41,542 bases of DNA, from NCBI GenBank assembly GCA_016714935.1, contig JADKBU010000034.1, positions 1 through 41,542 of the forward strand. Direction: 5' to 3'. The stretch is from Candidatus Accumulibacter propinquus. GTDB lineage: Bacteria; Pseudomonadota; Gammaproteobacteria; Burkholderiales; Rhodocyclaceae. The position numbers and the translations under genes were made by a program. Position 1 is the first letter of the stretch. Each line of letters opens with the position of its first letter. The notes below the pieces were generated by a model. The model saw nothing but the letters and a program-made list of their open reading frames with translations. It ran no database searches and was not told the DNA's origin. Below are positions 1-8,400 of the stretch, one piece after another.

Positions 1-1
1 G

Positions 2-292
2 ATCGCCTTCGAGTCGATTCTGTTCGATTTTGGCACGGGGGGCGAGATCAAGATCGAGTTTTCGCCGTTGGCATGGAACTGCCAAGGCGAGAATCACTGC
101 CTTTACGGCCATCCGGTGGACAACCTTATCGACGTGCGCTTCACGTTGATGGCGGAGTCGACGGCCTCCACGACACTGCCGCCAGCGTCCGTTTCCAGTG
201 TGCCGGAGCCGGCATCGCTGTTGTTGCTCGCCGTTGGTCTCACCGGCGTCTGTGTCAGCCGACGCAACCGGCCGCAACCGGCTCCGATCTAG
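2..292 (+). CDS. PEP-CTERM exported protein, C-terminal part (cut by window edge)
   Basis: The reading frame is open from base 2 to the TAG at 290-292, so only about the last 96 residues are present and the start lies outside the window. The end is a typical PEP-CTERM sorting tail: VPEPASLLLLAVGLTGV, a hydrophobic stretch, then an arginine-containing end (SRRNRP). Such proteins are exported by Sec and then processed by an exosortase, often in bacteria that make exopolysaccharide. The visible upstream part (FDFGTGGEIKIEF, then NCQGENHC) gives no recognisable domain. The tail is somewhat longer after the basic cluster (QPAPI) than usual. The PEP-CTERM call is firm; the function of the rest is unknown. 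Confidence 0.85.
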   Translation: MAFESILFDFGTGGEIKIEFSPLAWNCQGENHCLYGHPVDNLIDVRFTLMAESTASTTLPPASVSSVPEPASLLLLAVGLTGVCVSRRNRPQPAPI

Positions 293-293
293 G

Positions 294-351
294 AATGGAC
301 CTCGCTGTGCTGCACGCAGGGTCCGAACTCCAGAGCGAGGTCCATTTGTTT
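294..351 (+). terminator. Rho-independent terminator with long loop
   Basis: A perfect 13-bp inverted repeat (294-306 AATGGACCTCGCT with 334-346) begins one base after the stop codon of the upstream PEP-CTERM gene. It is followed by TTTGTTT. The 27-nt loop is longer than usual. The position and T-rich tail fit a terminator separating the two PEP-CTERM genes. Confidence 0.7.
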
Positions 352-352
352 A

Positions 353-367
353 TGGCACATGTATTGC
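353..367 (+). promoter_or_regulatory. Sigma54 (-24/-12) promoter of the lectin-type PEP-CTERM gene
   Basis: TGGCAC (353-358), 5-nt spacer ATGTA, TTGC (364-367). This matches the RpoN consensus TGGCAC-N5-TTGC in every conserved base, with GG and GC ten bases apart. It lies 41 bp upstream of the ATG at 408, which leaves room for a short leader. The second PEP-CTERM gene with a visible promoter (22365) has the same kind of element. Confidence 0.75.
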
Positions 368-407
368 GTAGATTCATTCAAGAAAACCAGCCAGTTGGAG
401 ATATACC

Positions 408-959
408 ATGAAAACACTGATCGCCGCTCTAGCCCTTGCCGCCACCGGCGTCGCCTCTGCGGTACCGGTTACAACCTTCGTCGCCAGTTACGGCGGCAGC
501 GACTACTACACGGTTACCGACGATTTTGACGGCAAACTGCTGTGGACCGAGGCGCAAGCCGCCGCCGTGGGCATCGGCGGTAACCTGGTGGCGATCAACA
601 ATGCCGCCGAGGAGTCCTGGCTGCGCTCGAAGTTTGGCGCTACCGAGCGTTTCTGGATCGGCTTTACCGACCAGACCAGTGAAGGGGTCTGGGCCTGGGT
701 GAGCGGTGATGCCGTGACCTACTCGCACTGGAACAGCGGCGAGCCCAATTCCGGCGGCGGCAGCTACGAGGAAGACTACGCCGTGATCAACTGGTTGACC
801 AGTGGGCATTGGAACGACCTGCCAAACACCGGCGCCGGCTTCGGTGGCGGACACCGCGGCATCGTCGAGGTGGCGAAGGTCCCTGAGCCGGCCGTTCTGG
901 GCCTTCTCGCCTTGGGTCTTGCCGGGCTTGGCGCGACACGTCGCAGAAAAGCGGCCTGA
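408..959 (+). CDS. PEP-CTERM protein with C-type lectin domain
   Basis: A 183-residue exported protein. Residues 1-18 are a signal peptide (MKTLIAALALAATGVASA). Residues about 25-155 form a C-type lectin-like domain with WIGFTD (83-88), a WVSGD turn, the EPN sugar/calcium motif (112-114) and WND (135-137). The tail VPEPAVLGLLALGLAGL followed by TRRRKAA is a PEP-CTERM signal. The domain contains no cysteine, so the disulfides of animal C-type lectins are absent, as I recall for many bacterial versions. EPN plus WND suggests calcium-dependent sugar binding, so a matrix or exopolysaccharide-binding role is a reasonable inference. The ATG at 408 is preceded by GGAG (394-397). A sigma54 promoter lies upstream and a terminator with a group II intron directly downstream. 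Confidence 0.9.
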   Translation: MKTLIAALALAATGVASAVPVTTFVASYGGSDYYTVTDDFDGKLLWTEAQAAAVGIGGNLVAINNAAEESWLRSKFGATERFWIGFTDQTSEGVWAWVSGDAVTYSHWNSGEPNSGGGSYEEDYAVINWLTSGHWNDLPNTGAGFGGGHRGIVEVAKVPEPAVLGLLALGLAGLGATRRRKAA

Positions 960-982
960 TTCACTCGCAACTCGGACGATCA

Positions 983-1008
983 CGGGAGCTTCGGCTCCCG
1001 TTCTGCTT
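983..1008 (+). terminator. Terminator hairpin that is the intron target
   Basis: Perfect 7-bp stem CGGGAGC/GCTCCCG (983-989, 994-1000) with a TTCG tetraloop, then TTCTGCTT. It ends the lectin-type PEP-CTERM transcript. The group II intron begins at the end of the T-rich tail, about 8 nt after the stem. Confidence 0.75.
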
Positions 1009-1387
1009 GCGCGCCCAGCATGGGCGCACTCTTGCGGGTGAAAGTCCCGCCGTAAGTTGATCACAGCGAACGAAGCGAAGCGCAACTGCCTGAGGGCGAC
1101 CGATGGTGGGGAGGAAGCGTGGAGCGAAGCTGCGAGCCGATGAACAAGAACCGGATAGAAGGCGCTGCCGAGCAGGGCGAGTGGGCAAGTGACCACGAAG
1201 CTCTCGTGATCAAGGCGAAGCGGCGTAAATCCGGCGGTTGTGCAGCGAAGGAGTGCGTTCTTACCTGGGGAGATCTCGCCTCATGGCTGAAAGGCCGACG
1301 GTGACAAGCCGGAGCGAGAAGTCAGCAGAGGCCGTAGTAGCTGCCAGTACGGGGCGAAGGGCCGAACGAGTAGGAGGGCCAACGGCC

Positions 1388-2758
1388 ATGTCGCTCGGAA
1401 GTGCAGTGCATCAGACGCTCGGGCAACCGGGGCGCAAGGCGGGAGGGCGAGGTGAAGCCAAGCCTGAAGCGTTGCGTGATGAAGCACGGCCGGCGCGACA
1501 GGGAAACGAAGGCTCAGGGCGAGACGGTCTGCTCACGCAGGCGCTCGCGAGCGCGAACCTGGTGAAAGCGTGGAAACGCGTCAAAGCCAATCGCGGCAGT
1601 GCTGGGGTGGATGGACGGACGATTGCCGAGACGGCGGCGTACCTGAGAACGCACTGGCCCCGGATTCGGGAGGCATTACTGAACGGCAGTTACCGGCCTG
1701 AGCCGGTGCGACGCGTGCAGATTCCGAAGGCCGGTGGCGGGATGCGCGAACTGGGGATCCCGACGGTGACGGATCGGCTGATCCAGCAAGCCCTGCTGCA
1801 GGTCTTGCAGCCCATGATTGATCCGACGTTCTCCGAACACAGCTTCGGCTTCCGGCCGGGACGCCGCGCGCATGATGCCGTGCTCAATGCACGGCGCTAC
1901 GTGCAGGAAGGCTACCGGGTGGTGGTCGACGTGGATCTGGAGAAGTTCTTCGACCGGGTCAATCACGACATTCTCATGGAACGGTTAGCGAGGCGAATCG
2001 ACGACAAGGCCGTGTTGCGGCTGATTCGTCGTTACCTTGTGGCCGGGATCATGGATGGCGGCGTGGTCATGCAGCGGTATGAGGGGACGCCGCAAGGCGG
2101 CCCGCTGTCGCCGCTGCTGGCCAACGTGCTGCTTGACGAGGTGGATCGGGCACTGGAAACGCGTGGCCATCGCTTCGTTCGCTACGCCGACGACTGCAAT
2201 GTGTATGTTCGCAGTCGGCAGGCGGGTGAGCGGGTGCTTGATGGACTGCGCCGACTCTATGAGCGACTTCACCTGAAGGTGAATGAAGTCAAAACGGCGG
2301 TCGCACCGGCATCTGGCCGGAAGTTTCTGGGCTTTAGCTTCTGGTACGGCTCAGGGGGTCAGGTCAAGTGTAAGGTTGCCGACAAGGCCAAAGAAACCTA
2401 CAAGCAACGCATCCGACAACTGACGCGTCGCTCGGGCGGGCGTAGCCTGCCGGAGGTGGTGGAACGGCTCCGGACTTACATGCCGGGTTGGAAGGCCTAC
2501 TTCCAACTCGCGCAGACGCCGCAAGTGTTCCGCGAACTCGACGAGTGGCTGCGTCATCGGTTACGTGCGCTGCAGCTCAAGCACTGGCGCCGGGGTACGA
2601 CGATGTATCGGGAGTTGTTGGCGTTGGGCGCCTCGAAGCCGGATGCCCATCGGATCGCCGCGAACAGTCACCGATGGTGGCGTAACAGCTGCCTCGCGCT
2701 GAATCGTGTGATGCCGATCGCTTACTTCGACCGACTCGGCGTGCCGCGGCTCTCATGA
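1388..2758 (+). CDS. ltrA: Group II intron reverse transcriptase/maturase
   Basis: 456 residues from the ATG at 1388, chosen because AGGAGG lies at 1372-1377. An in-frame ATG at 1238 falls in the structured intron RNA. The RT finger/palm blocks run from about residue 60 to 345: SFGFRPGRR (152-160), DLEKFFDRVNHD, GTPQGGPLSPLLANV and the catalytic YADD (266-269). The maturase X/thumb domain follows (TYMPGWKAYF, LDEWLRHRLR). The protein ends LGVPRLS without an HNH endonuclease domain, as in class C elements, which mobilise without second-strand cleavage. It would make the splicing-active ribonucleoprotein and reverse transcribe the intron during retrohoming. No frameshift or missing RT motif is seen, so the enzyme looks functional. 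Confidence 0.92.
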   Translation: MSLGSAVHQTLGQPGRKAGGRGEAKPEALRDEARPARQGNEGSGRDGLLTQALASANLVKAWKRVKANRGSAGVDGRTIAETAAYLRTHWPRIREALLNGSYRPEPVRRVQIPKAGGGMRELGIPTVTDRLIQQALLQVLQPMIDPTFSEHSFGFRPGRRAHDAVLNARRYVQEGYRVVVDVDLEKFFDRVNHDILMERLARRIDDKAVLRLIRRYLVAGIMDGGVVMQRYEGTPQGGPLSPLLANVLLDEVDRALETRGHRFVRYADDCNVYVRSRQAGERVLDGLRRLYERLHLKVNEVKTAVAPASGRKFLGFSFWYGSGGQVKCKVADKAKETYKQRIRQLTRRSGGRSLPEVVERLRTYMPGWKAYFQLAQTPQVFRELDEWLRHRLRALQLKHWRRGTTMYRELLALGASKPDAHRIAANSHRWWRNSCLALNRVMPIAYFDRLGVPRLS

Positions 2759-2772
2759 CCTCAACGACTCGA

Positions 2773-2848
2773 ACCGCCCGGTGCGGACCCGCATGCCGGG
2801 TGGTGTGGGAGGGGAACGGTCAGGTAATCTGGCCGCCCCTATGCCGAT
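2773..2848 (+). other. Group II intron domains V and VI
   Basis: Domain V: ACCGCCCGG (2773-2781) pairs with CCGGGTGGT (2796-2804). A 2-nt TG bulge and an upper TGCG/CGCA stem with a GACC tetraloop complete the standard catalytic hairpin. Domain VI: AGGGG pairs with CCCCT and CGGTCAG with CTGGCCG around GTAAT. A2841 is the candidate branch-point base. Confidence 0.75.
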
Positions 2849-2984
2849 TCCTGGAATGGTCCGAGTGACGGCATGCCGACTGATGCGGCTGCTGATTCAC
2901 CTTCCCGATCCTTGTAGGGGGAGGTGTATCATCTCAATTCCAGCAGCCAGCCTGGCGGATCTCGATGACCAAGGAAGCGAGCCA

Positions 2985-3545
2985 ATGCAACGTTACCTCC
3001 TGACCGAATATGCCGACGCCTGTGCAGAAACGCGGGCAGTTTACGACGATTTCATGCGGACCACCGGTGCGACTTCGGTACCTCTCTGGTTGCGCAGCCT
3101 CGGGCACAGCGCCGCGTTGTCCCGGGCTTATTGGGAGCGCGCCAAGGGCACCCTGTTCGGCGGCTCGTTGCCCTTGCCGCTGAAGGAAATGATCGTTTTT
3201 GTCGTCTCCGCCAAGAATGGCGCGCGCTATTGCTCCGCCTGCCATGCCCAGAGCGTGCTCAGCCTCGACAAGACCCTGGCCTTTGATGATCTCAAGGGTT
3301 TCTTCGGTTCCGATGCGGCCGCCAACTTGCCGGCCTACTATCGGACGGTGGTTGATTTTGCGTCCAAGGTTGTCGCCGACGCCAATCGCGTGACCGATGA
3401 GGATTTCGAAGTCCTGATGGACGACGGGTTCAGCAAGGAGGAAATCTGCGAGATCATTGCCGTGATCGATCTCGCCACCATGTTCAATGTCTATACCAGT
3501 ACGCTGCGCCTGGACCTTGACCCGGAATATCGCGCCATACTCTGA
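2985..3545 (+). CDS. AhpD-like carboxymuconolactone decarboxylase-family protein
   Basis: 186 residues from the ATG at 2985, with AAGGAAG at 2971-2977 as ribosome site. The frame is open further upstream, but that stretch runs into the intron. The all-helical AhpD/CMD fold is marked by KEMIVFVVSAKNGARYCSACHAQS. The CxxCH motif (C83, C86, H87) is the redox centre of peroxidase-coupled AhpD-like disulfide reductases. It probably acts in the cytoplasm in peroxide or thiol-redox handling. It lies 21 bp before the GAF-PAS histidine kinase at 3567 on the same strand, so the two are likely co-transcribed and the protein may take part in redox signalling; that link is inference. The intron end lies about 135 bp upstream. 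Confidence 0.85.
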   Translation: MQRYLLTEYADACAETRAVYDDFMRTTGATSVPLWLRSLGHSAALSRAYWERAKGTLFGGSLPLPLKEMIVFVVSAKNGARYCSACHAQSVLSLDKTLAFDDLKGFFGSDAAANLPAYYRTVVDFASKVVADANRVTDEDFEVLMDDGFSKEEICEIIAVIDLATMFNVYTSTLRLDLDPEYRAIL

Positions 3546-3566
3546 TCCGGAAACAGACCCCTCCGC

Positions 3567-5297
3567 ATGAGCAGCATTCCTCAATGGAACGTGCCCTCCA
3601 CCCAGCAACTGGTCCGGTATGAGGCGCTGGTCCAGCTTTTCGAGGACATCCTCGCTGTCGATGACGTAGCGCAGATCGCAAGGCGCGTGGCGACGCGCTG
3701 GAAGTATTTCGCCAATGTCGCCAGTTGGCGGCTGGTGGTAGTCGATGCCGAAGGCTATCTGGTCATCGACGGGGCGCGTGGCGAAGCCTCGCTGGCCGAG
3801 CAACAGGGACTCTCGGTCTGGGATGAGTACCACTGGTCCCAGCAGCGCCCCCGCCTGCTACGGCTTGCCGACCCCTCGGGGTGCGGAAATCCGCCCGCGC
3901 ATCTGGCCGGGCGCGGCATTACCGAGATCCAGGTCCTCCCCTTGATCCGTGCTGAACGCTGTATTGCCCTGCTCAGCGTCGCGGCCAGGCATGAGCCGTT
4001 CAACGAACTCGACAACAAGTTCATTCGTCTGTTTGGCGGTCACCTGGCCGACCGCATCTCCGGCATCCTGCGCCGTCGCCAGGCCGATCGCCTGCTGCGT
4101 GAAAGCGAGATCCGCTATCGCGGCCTGGCAGAGAATTCCGCCGACTGGGTATGGTCGATAGGTGCAAATGGGCAGGTCTCGTACACCAACGATCGCGGCC
4201 TGGAACGGCTGGGTTTGAGTCGGGAAGCGTTTTTCCGGACCGATTCCGTAGACCTCGTCCATCCCGAGGACAAAGCCAGGTATCTCGACGTTCTCTCGAC
4301 GGCGGTGAAAAACAGGTGTGGCTGGCGTGATGTGTTGCTTCGCTGGCGTACCCAGGACGGCAACTACCTGGGATTCGAGTCCAATGCCTCGCCGATCATC
4401 GATGACAATGGCGAAGTCGTCGGTTTTCAGGGCGTTGATCGGGATGTGACTGATCGCCTGCGGATCGAGGCCGAATTGCAGCGCTATCGTGAGCATCTGG
4501 AGGAACTGGTCCACGCCCGCACGGCGGATCTGTCGCTGGCCAAGGAGGCTGCAGAGGCCGCCAGTCGCGCCAAGAACACTTTCCTTGCCAACATGAGCCA
4601 CGAGTTGCGGACACCGATGAATGCGATCATGGGGATGACCGGCCTGGTGCTGCGCAAGATCGCCGATCCCAAGGTGCAGGACCAGCTCGGCAAGGTGCTC
4701 AATGCCTCCCAGCACCTGCTTGTCCTGATCAACGACATTCTGGACATCTCCAAGATTGAAGCCGAGCGCTTCACGCTTGAACGGAAATACTTCCAGCTCG
4801 GCAAGGAGCTGGAAAGCGTATTGGCCGTCATCAAGCAGAATGCCATGGACAAAGGGCTTGATCTCGCTGCCGATCTGCCGGCTGAAATCACGGCTCTTTC
4901 ATTGCTGGGTGATCCCGTACGGCTCGGCCAGATATTGCTCAACTTGGCTGGCAATGCCGTCAAGTTCACTTACCAGGGTGCGGTCAGGCTGCGCGTACGG
5001 ATGGTCGAAAATACCCCGGACGATGTGTTGTTGCGCTTCGATGTGGAGGATAGCGGCATCGGCATCTCGGCCGAAGATCAGAAACGCCTCTTCACGGCCT
5101 TCGAGCAGGCCGATGGCTCGATGACCCGGAGGTATGGCGGCGCCGGACTGGGGCTGGCGATCACCAGGAGCCTCGCTCGCATGATGGGCGGCGAAGTCGG
5201 GGTCCTGAGCACTCTGGGGCAAGGCAGCAACTTCTGGTTCACCGCCCGGCTGGGCAAGTCGGCCGCAGCCGTCCCACCCGACCCGACTCTTGCTTAG
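3567..5297 (+). CDS. Soluble GAF-PAS sensor histidine kinase
   Basis: 576 residues, with no transmembrane segment and no receiver domain. A GAF-like sensor fills about residues 20-170. A PAS domain with PAC follows at about 185-310 (LAENSADWVWSIGANGQVSY ending GFQGVDRDVTDRLRIE). A short coiled coil leads into HisKA with phospho-acceptor H345 in NMSHELRTPMN. The HATPase domain carries the N box (LLNLAGNAVKF), G1 (DSGIGIS) and G2 (GGAGLGLAI). It ends FWFTARL plus a short tail. It should autophosphorylate in response to a cytoplasmic ligand or redox cue. No response regulator is adjacent, so its partner is unknown. It is probably co-transcribed with the AhpD-like gene 21 bp upstream and is convergent with the hybrid kinase at 5435. 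Confidence 0.9.
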   Translation: MSSIPQWNVPSTQQLVRYEALVQLFEDILAVDDVAQIARRVATRWKYFANVASWRLVVVDAEGYLVIDGARGEASLAEQQGLSVWDEYHWSQQRPRLLRLADPSGCGNPPAHLAGRGITEIQVLPLIRAERCIALLSVAARHEPFNELDNKFIRLFGGHLADRISGILRRRQADRLLRESEIRYRGLAENSADWVWSIGANGQVSYTNDRGLERLGLSREAFFRTDSVDLVHPEDKARYLDVLSTAVKNRCGWRDVLLRWRTQDGNYLGFESNASPIIDDNGEVVGFQGVDRDVTDRLRIEAELQRYREHLEELVHARTADLSLAKEAAEAASRAKNTFLANMSHELRTPMNAIMGMTGLVLRKIADPKVQDQLGKVLNASQHLLVLINDILDISKIEAERFTLERKYFQLGKELESVLAVIKQNAMDKGLDLAADLPAEITALSLLGDPVRLGQILLNLAGNAVKFTYQGAVRLRVRMVENTPDDVLLRFDVEDSGIGISAEDQKRLFTAFEQADGSMTRRYGGAGLGLAITRSLARMMGGEVGVLSTLGQGSNFWFTARLGKSAAAVPPDPTLA

Positions 5298-5434
5298 GCA
5301 CTTGTGGAACGGCGGAACGCGGCGGCAAGCCTAGGGGCCGAGCTTTCGATAGGGCCAGGGTGAATGGCTCGCCGGTCAGCGGCAGTGGTCAATAACCGCC
5401 AAAGGACCCAAGGCAATCAAGGAGTCTCCCTCGA

Positions 5435-8400
5435 TCACCGGCCTCGCTTGTCGGCAACAACCTCCAGGATGAGCGCAGCCAGAGCCCGAGGCTCAATGGG
5501 TTTGGCAATATGGCCGGCCATCCCGCTCGCCAGGCACTTGTCCCGGTCTTCGTCGAAAGCGTGCGCGGTCTGACCGATGATCGGCAGCTCGGGCGCCAGT
5601 TCGAGTATCCGCCGCGTGGCCTGGTAACCGTCCATCACCGGCATCTGGATGTCCATCAGCACGACATCGTAGGCATCCGGGCCGTCGGCGATGATCCGTT
5701 CCACTGCCGTGGCGCCATCGCCGACGATCACCAGGCGCGCGCCGTCGTCTTCCAGATTGACTTCCAGCATCATCTGGTTGATCGGGTCATCCTCGACCAG
5801 CAGAATGCAGAGGCCCGCCAGCGGTTCGTCGGGTAGCGTCACCGAAGTCGCTTCCCTGGGGTCGGGATGCGGTGCCGTCCGCACATAAGGCAGGCGCACT
5901 TCGAACATGCTGCCGGCACCAGGAGTGCTCTCGACCCGGATTTCGCCCTGCATGAGTTCCACCAGGCGTTTGCAGATTGCCAGACCCAGCCCGGTGCCAC
6001 CGAATTTGCGCGTCGTGGAGCCGTCTGCCTGCTGGAAGGGGTTGAAGACATAGCCGAGTTGATCCGCGGTCATGCCGATGCCGGTATCGGTGACCCGGAA
6101 CAACAGTTCCCTGCCCTGGCGTGCGGCCGACAGGGTGACGCCGCCGGTTGCGGTGAACTGGACGGCGTTGCTGAGCAGGTTGAGCAGGATCTGGCCCAGG
6201 CGTAGCGGGTCCCCGATGCAGGTCGGCGGCAAGTCGGGCGCTTTCTCCAGGCGCAGTGCGAGGCCTTTCACGCGGGCACGCTCGGCGACGAGTTCAAGGG
6301 CGTGTTCGAGGACTTCGCCAAGAGACATTTCGTTGGCTTCGACCTGCAGCTTGCCGGCGTCGATTTTTGAGAAGTCGAGGATTTCATTGACGACGCCGAG
6401 CAACTGCTTGCCGGAGGTCAGGATTTTCTCGAAGGCGTTGCGGGCTTTTTCGGGATCCTGATGGTTACGCTTGCCGATCTGGGCAAAGCCGAGCACGCCG
6501 TTCATCGGGGTGCGGATCTCGTGGCTCATGTTGGCGAGGAATTCGCTCCTGGCGCGCGCCAGGTTCTCGGCAGCGATCAGCGCCTGTTCGCGGGCCTGGA
6601 TGGCAGCGCGCTGGAGACTGACGTCCACCACACTGACGACCGCGCCGATGATCTGGCCATTCTCGATAATCGGGCGGCTGGCCAGGGTCACCGGCACGGC
6701 ATGGCCATCGGCGTGCCAGTAGGTTTCGTCGCCGATACGCGAGTCACATCCCTCCCGCCATCCCTGGCAGGTCGTGCATTCCGCGGCGGGGTAGGGGCTG
6801 CCATCCGGACGGCGGTGGTGGAACAGATCGTGCGCGCCACGGCCCATGGCCTGCTCCGCGGTATAGCCGAGCATCTGGCAGGCAGCGGGGTTGGTGAAGG
6901 TGATCCGGCCTTCGCCATCGACGCCATAGAGGCCGTCGGCGCTCGATTCGAGGATGCGCGTGGCGCGCGCTTCGGTGGCCAGCAGTTCGGTGGTACGCTG
7001 CTCGACCAGTTCTTCGAGGTGCTGGCGGTGACGTGCCAGTTCGGCTTCCGCCTGCTTGCGTTCGGTGATGTCGCGTGCCGAGCCCACCGTTCCGATGACC
7101 ATGCCCCTTTCATCGAGGAAGGGCGCCTTGTGCACATCAAGGTAAGTCAGGCGACCCTTGAGGTTGCCGAACTCCTCGAATACCGAGGGTCCGTCGTGCT
7201 GCAGCGTGATTGCATCGCTGTCCTGGCAGAGTTCACCGAAGGTGTGCCATTGCGGGTCGTCGGGATGACTGTCGCGCTCCCGTTGCGCGAAGAACATGTC
7301 GGTCTTGCCCAAGGGCTCATCGGAGTCGGCGGCGTTCAGGAGTTGCCGGCAGAACGCCCGATTGGCGAACAGGTAGCGCTTTTCAAGGTCCTTGGCCCAG
7401 ATCATGTCCGGCACGTTGTCCGCCATCCGGCGCAACAGCGCGGCCAGGAGGCGCGAGCGCTCTTCGCTCTGGCGCATGGCCTCCTGGACGGACTTCCGCT
7501 CGGTGATGTTCATCGAAGTACCGACCGCAAGTTCGGCATTTCCCTGCGGGTCACGCTGGATCACGGAGCCCCGGGTGTGAATCCACTGATACTGGGCCGT
7601 CGAGTCTCGTAGCCGGTACTCGAAGTCGAAGGCTCCAGCCTCCGGCTGTATGGCGCGCGCGACGGCCTCCTGGAATGGCATACGGTCGTCCGGGTGTACC
7701 CGTGCGACCCAGCGCTGTAGCGAATCCAGTTCTTCGTCCGGCGTCAGCCCCAGGACAGGAAGCATCGCCCGGTCGTAGGCCAGGCGGCCATTCGTGAGAT
7801 CGAGTTCCCAAAGGATCACCTGGGTGACCTTGATGGCCATGTCCAGCCGTCGCTCGATGCGCTTGCGTTCCGTGATGTCTTCGTAGACGCCCAGGATGCC
7901 GATCGTCTGGTTGTTGCTGTCCCTGAGCGGAACCTTGGAAGTGCGCAGCCAGATCGTCCGACCGTCCGGGGTCGGCTGCGGCTCGTCGAAGGACAGCCGG
8001 GGGACGCCCGAATCCATGATCGCCCGGTCGTCGGCGCGATAACGCTCGGCCTCTTTGGCCCAGCCCATCTGGTAATCATCCTTGCCGAGAAGTTCCTCCG
8101 GATGGGCCTTGCCGGCGTCGCGGGCAAAGGCCGGGTTGCAGCCCAGGTAGCGCAGGTCCCGGTCTTTCCAGAAAACCCGTATTGGCGCGGTGTCCACGAC
8201 GGATTGCAGCAAGCTCCGGGAGCTGGCCAGCGCGGCCGTCATGTCGAGCAGGGCGGTATGAATGGTTCCCCATTCATCACTTCCAGGCGTACCAATATCG
8301 GGTGTCGCCGCGCCATGGCGCACCGCGTCGATATGTTGCAGCACCTTCTGCAGCGGTCGCTTGATGCTGCGTCTGACGATCACCGCAATCGCCAGAAAGG

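Larger units (their letters stand above)
1009..2848 (+). mobile_element. Group II intron, probably class C, with encoded reverse transcriptase
   Basis: The left end is placed at G1009. From there GCGCGCCC-AGCAT-GGGCGCAC forms the usual first stem of this intron type, except that the expected GTGCG start reads GCGCG. The right end is placed at T2848. Domain V is at 2773-2804 and domain VI at about 2808-2842, with a candidate branch-point A at 2841, 8 bases from the end counting both. The intron ends in AT, fitting the AY rule. Insertion immediately behind a terminator hairpin is the known target habit of group IIC introns. The element is about 1840 nt and looks complete. The boundaries are read from structure and could be off by a few bases. 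Confidence 0.85.

Noticed and set aside
1238..1387. In-frame upstream start for the intron reverse transcriptase
   Set aside because: The stretch is structured intron RNA and lacks a ribosome site; AGGAGG before the ATG at 1388 is far better.
6461..7612. 383-codon plus-strand ORF
   Set aside because: It is the antisense shadow of the hybrid kinase, whose PAS domains and kinase motifs are clear on the minus strand.
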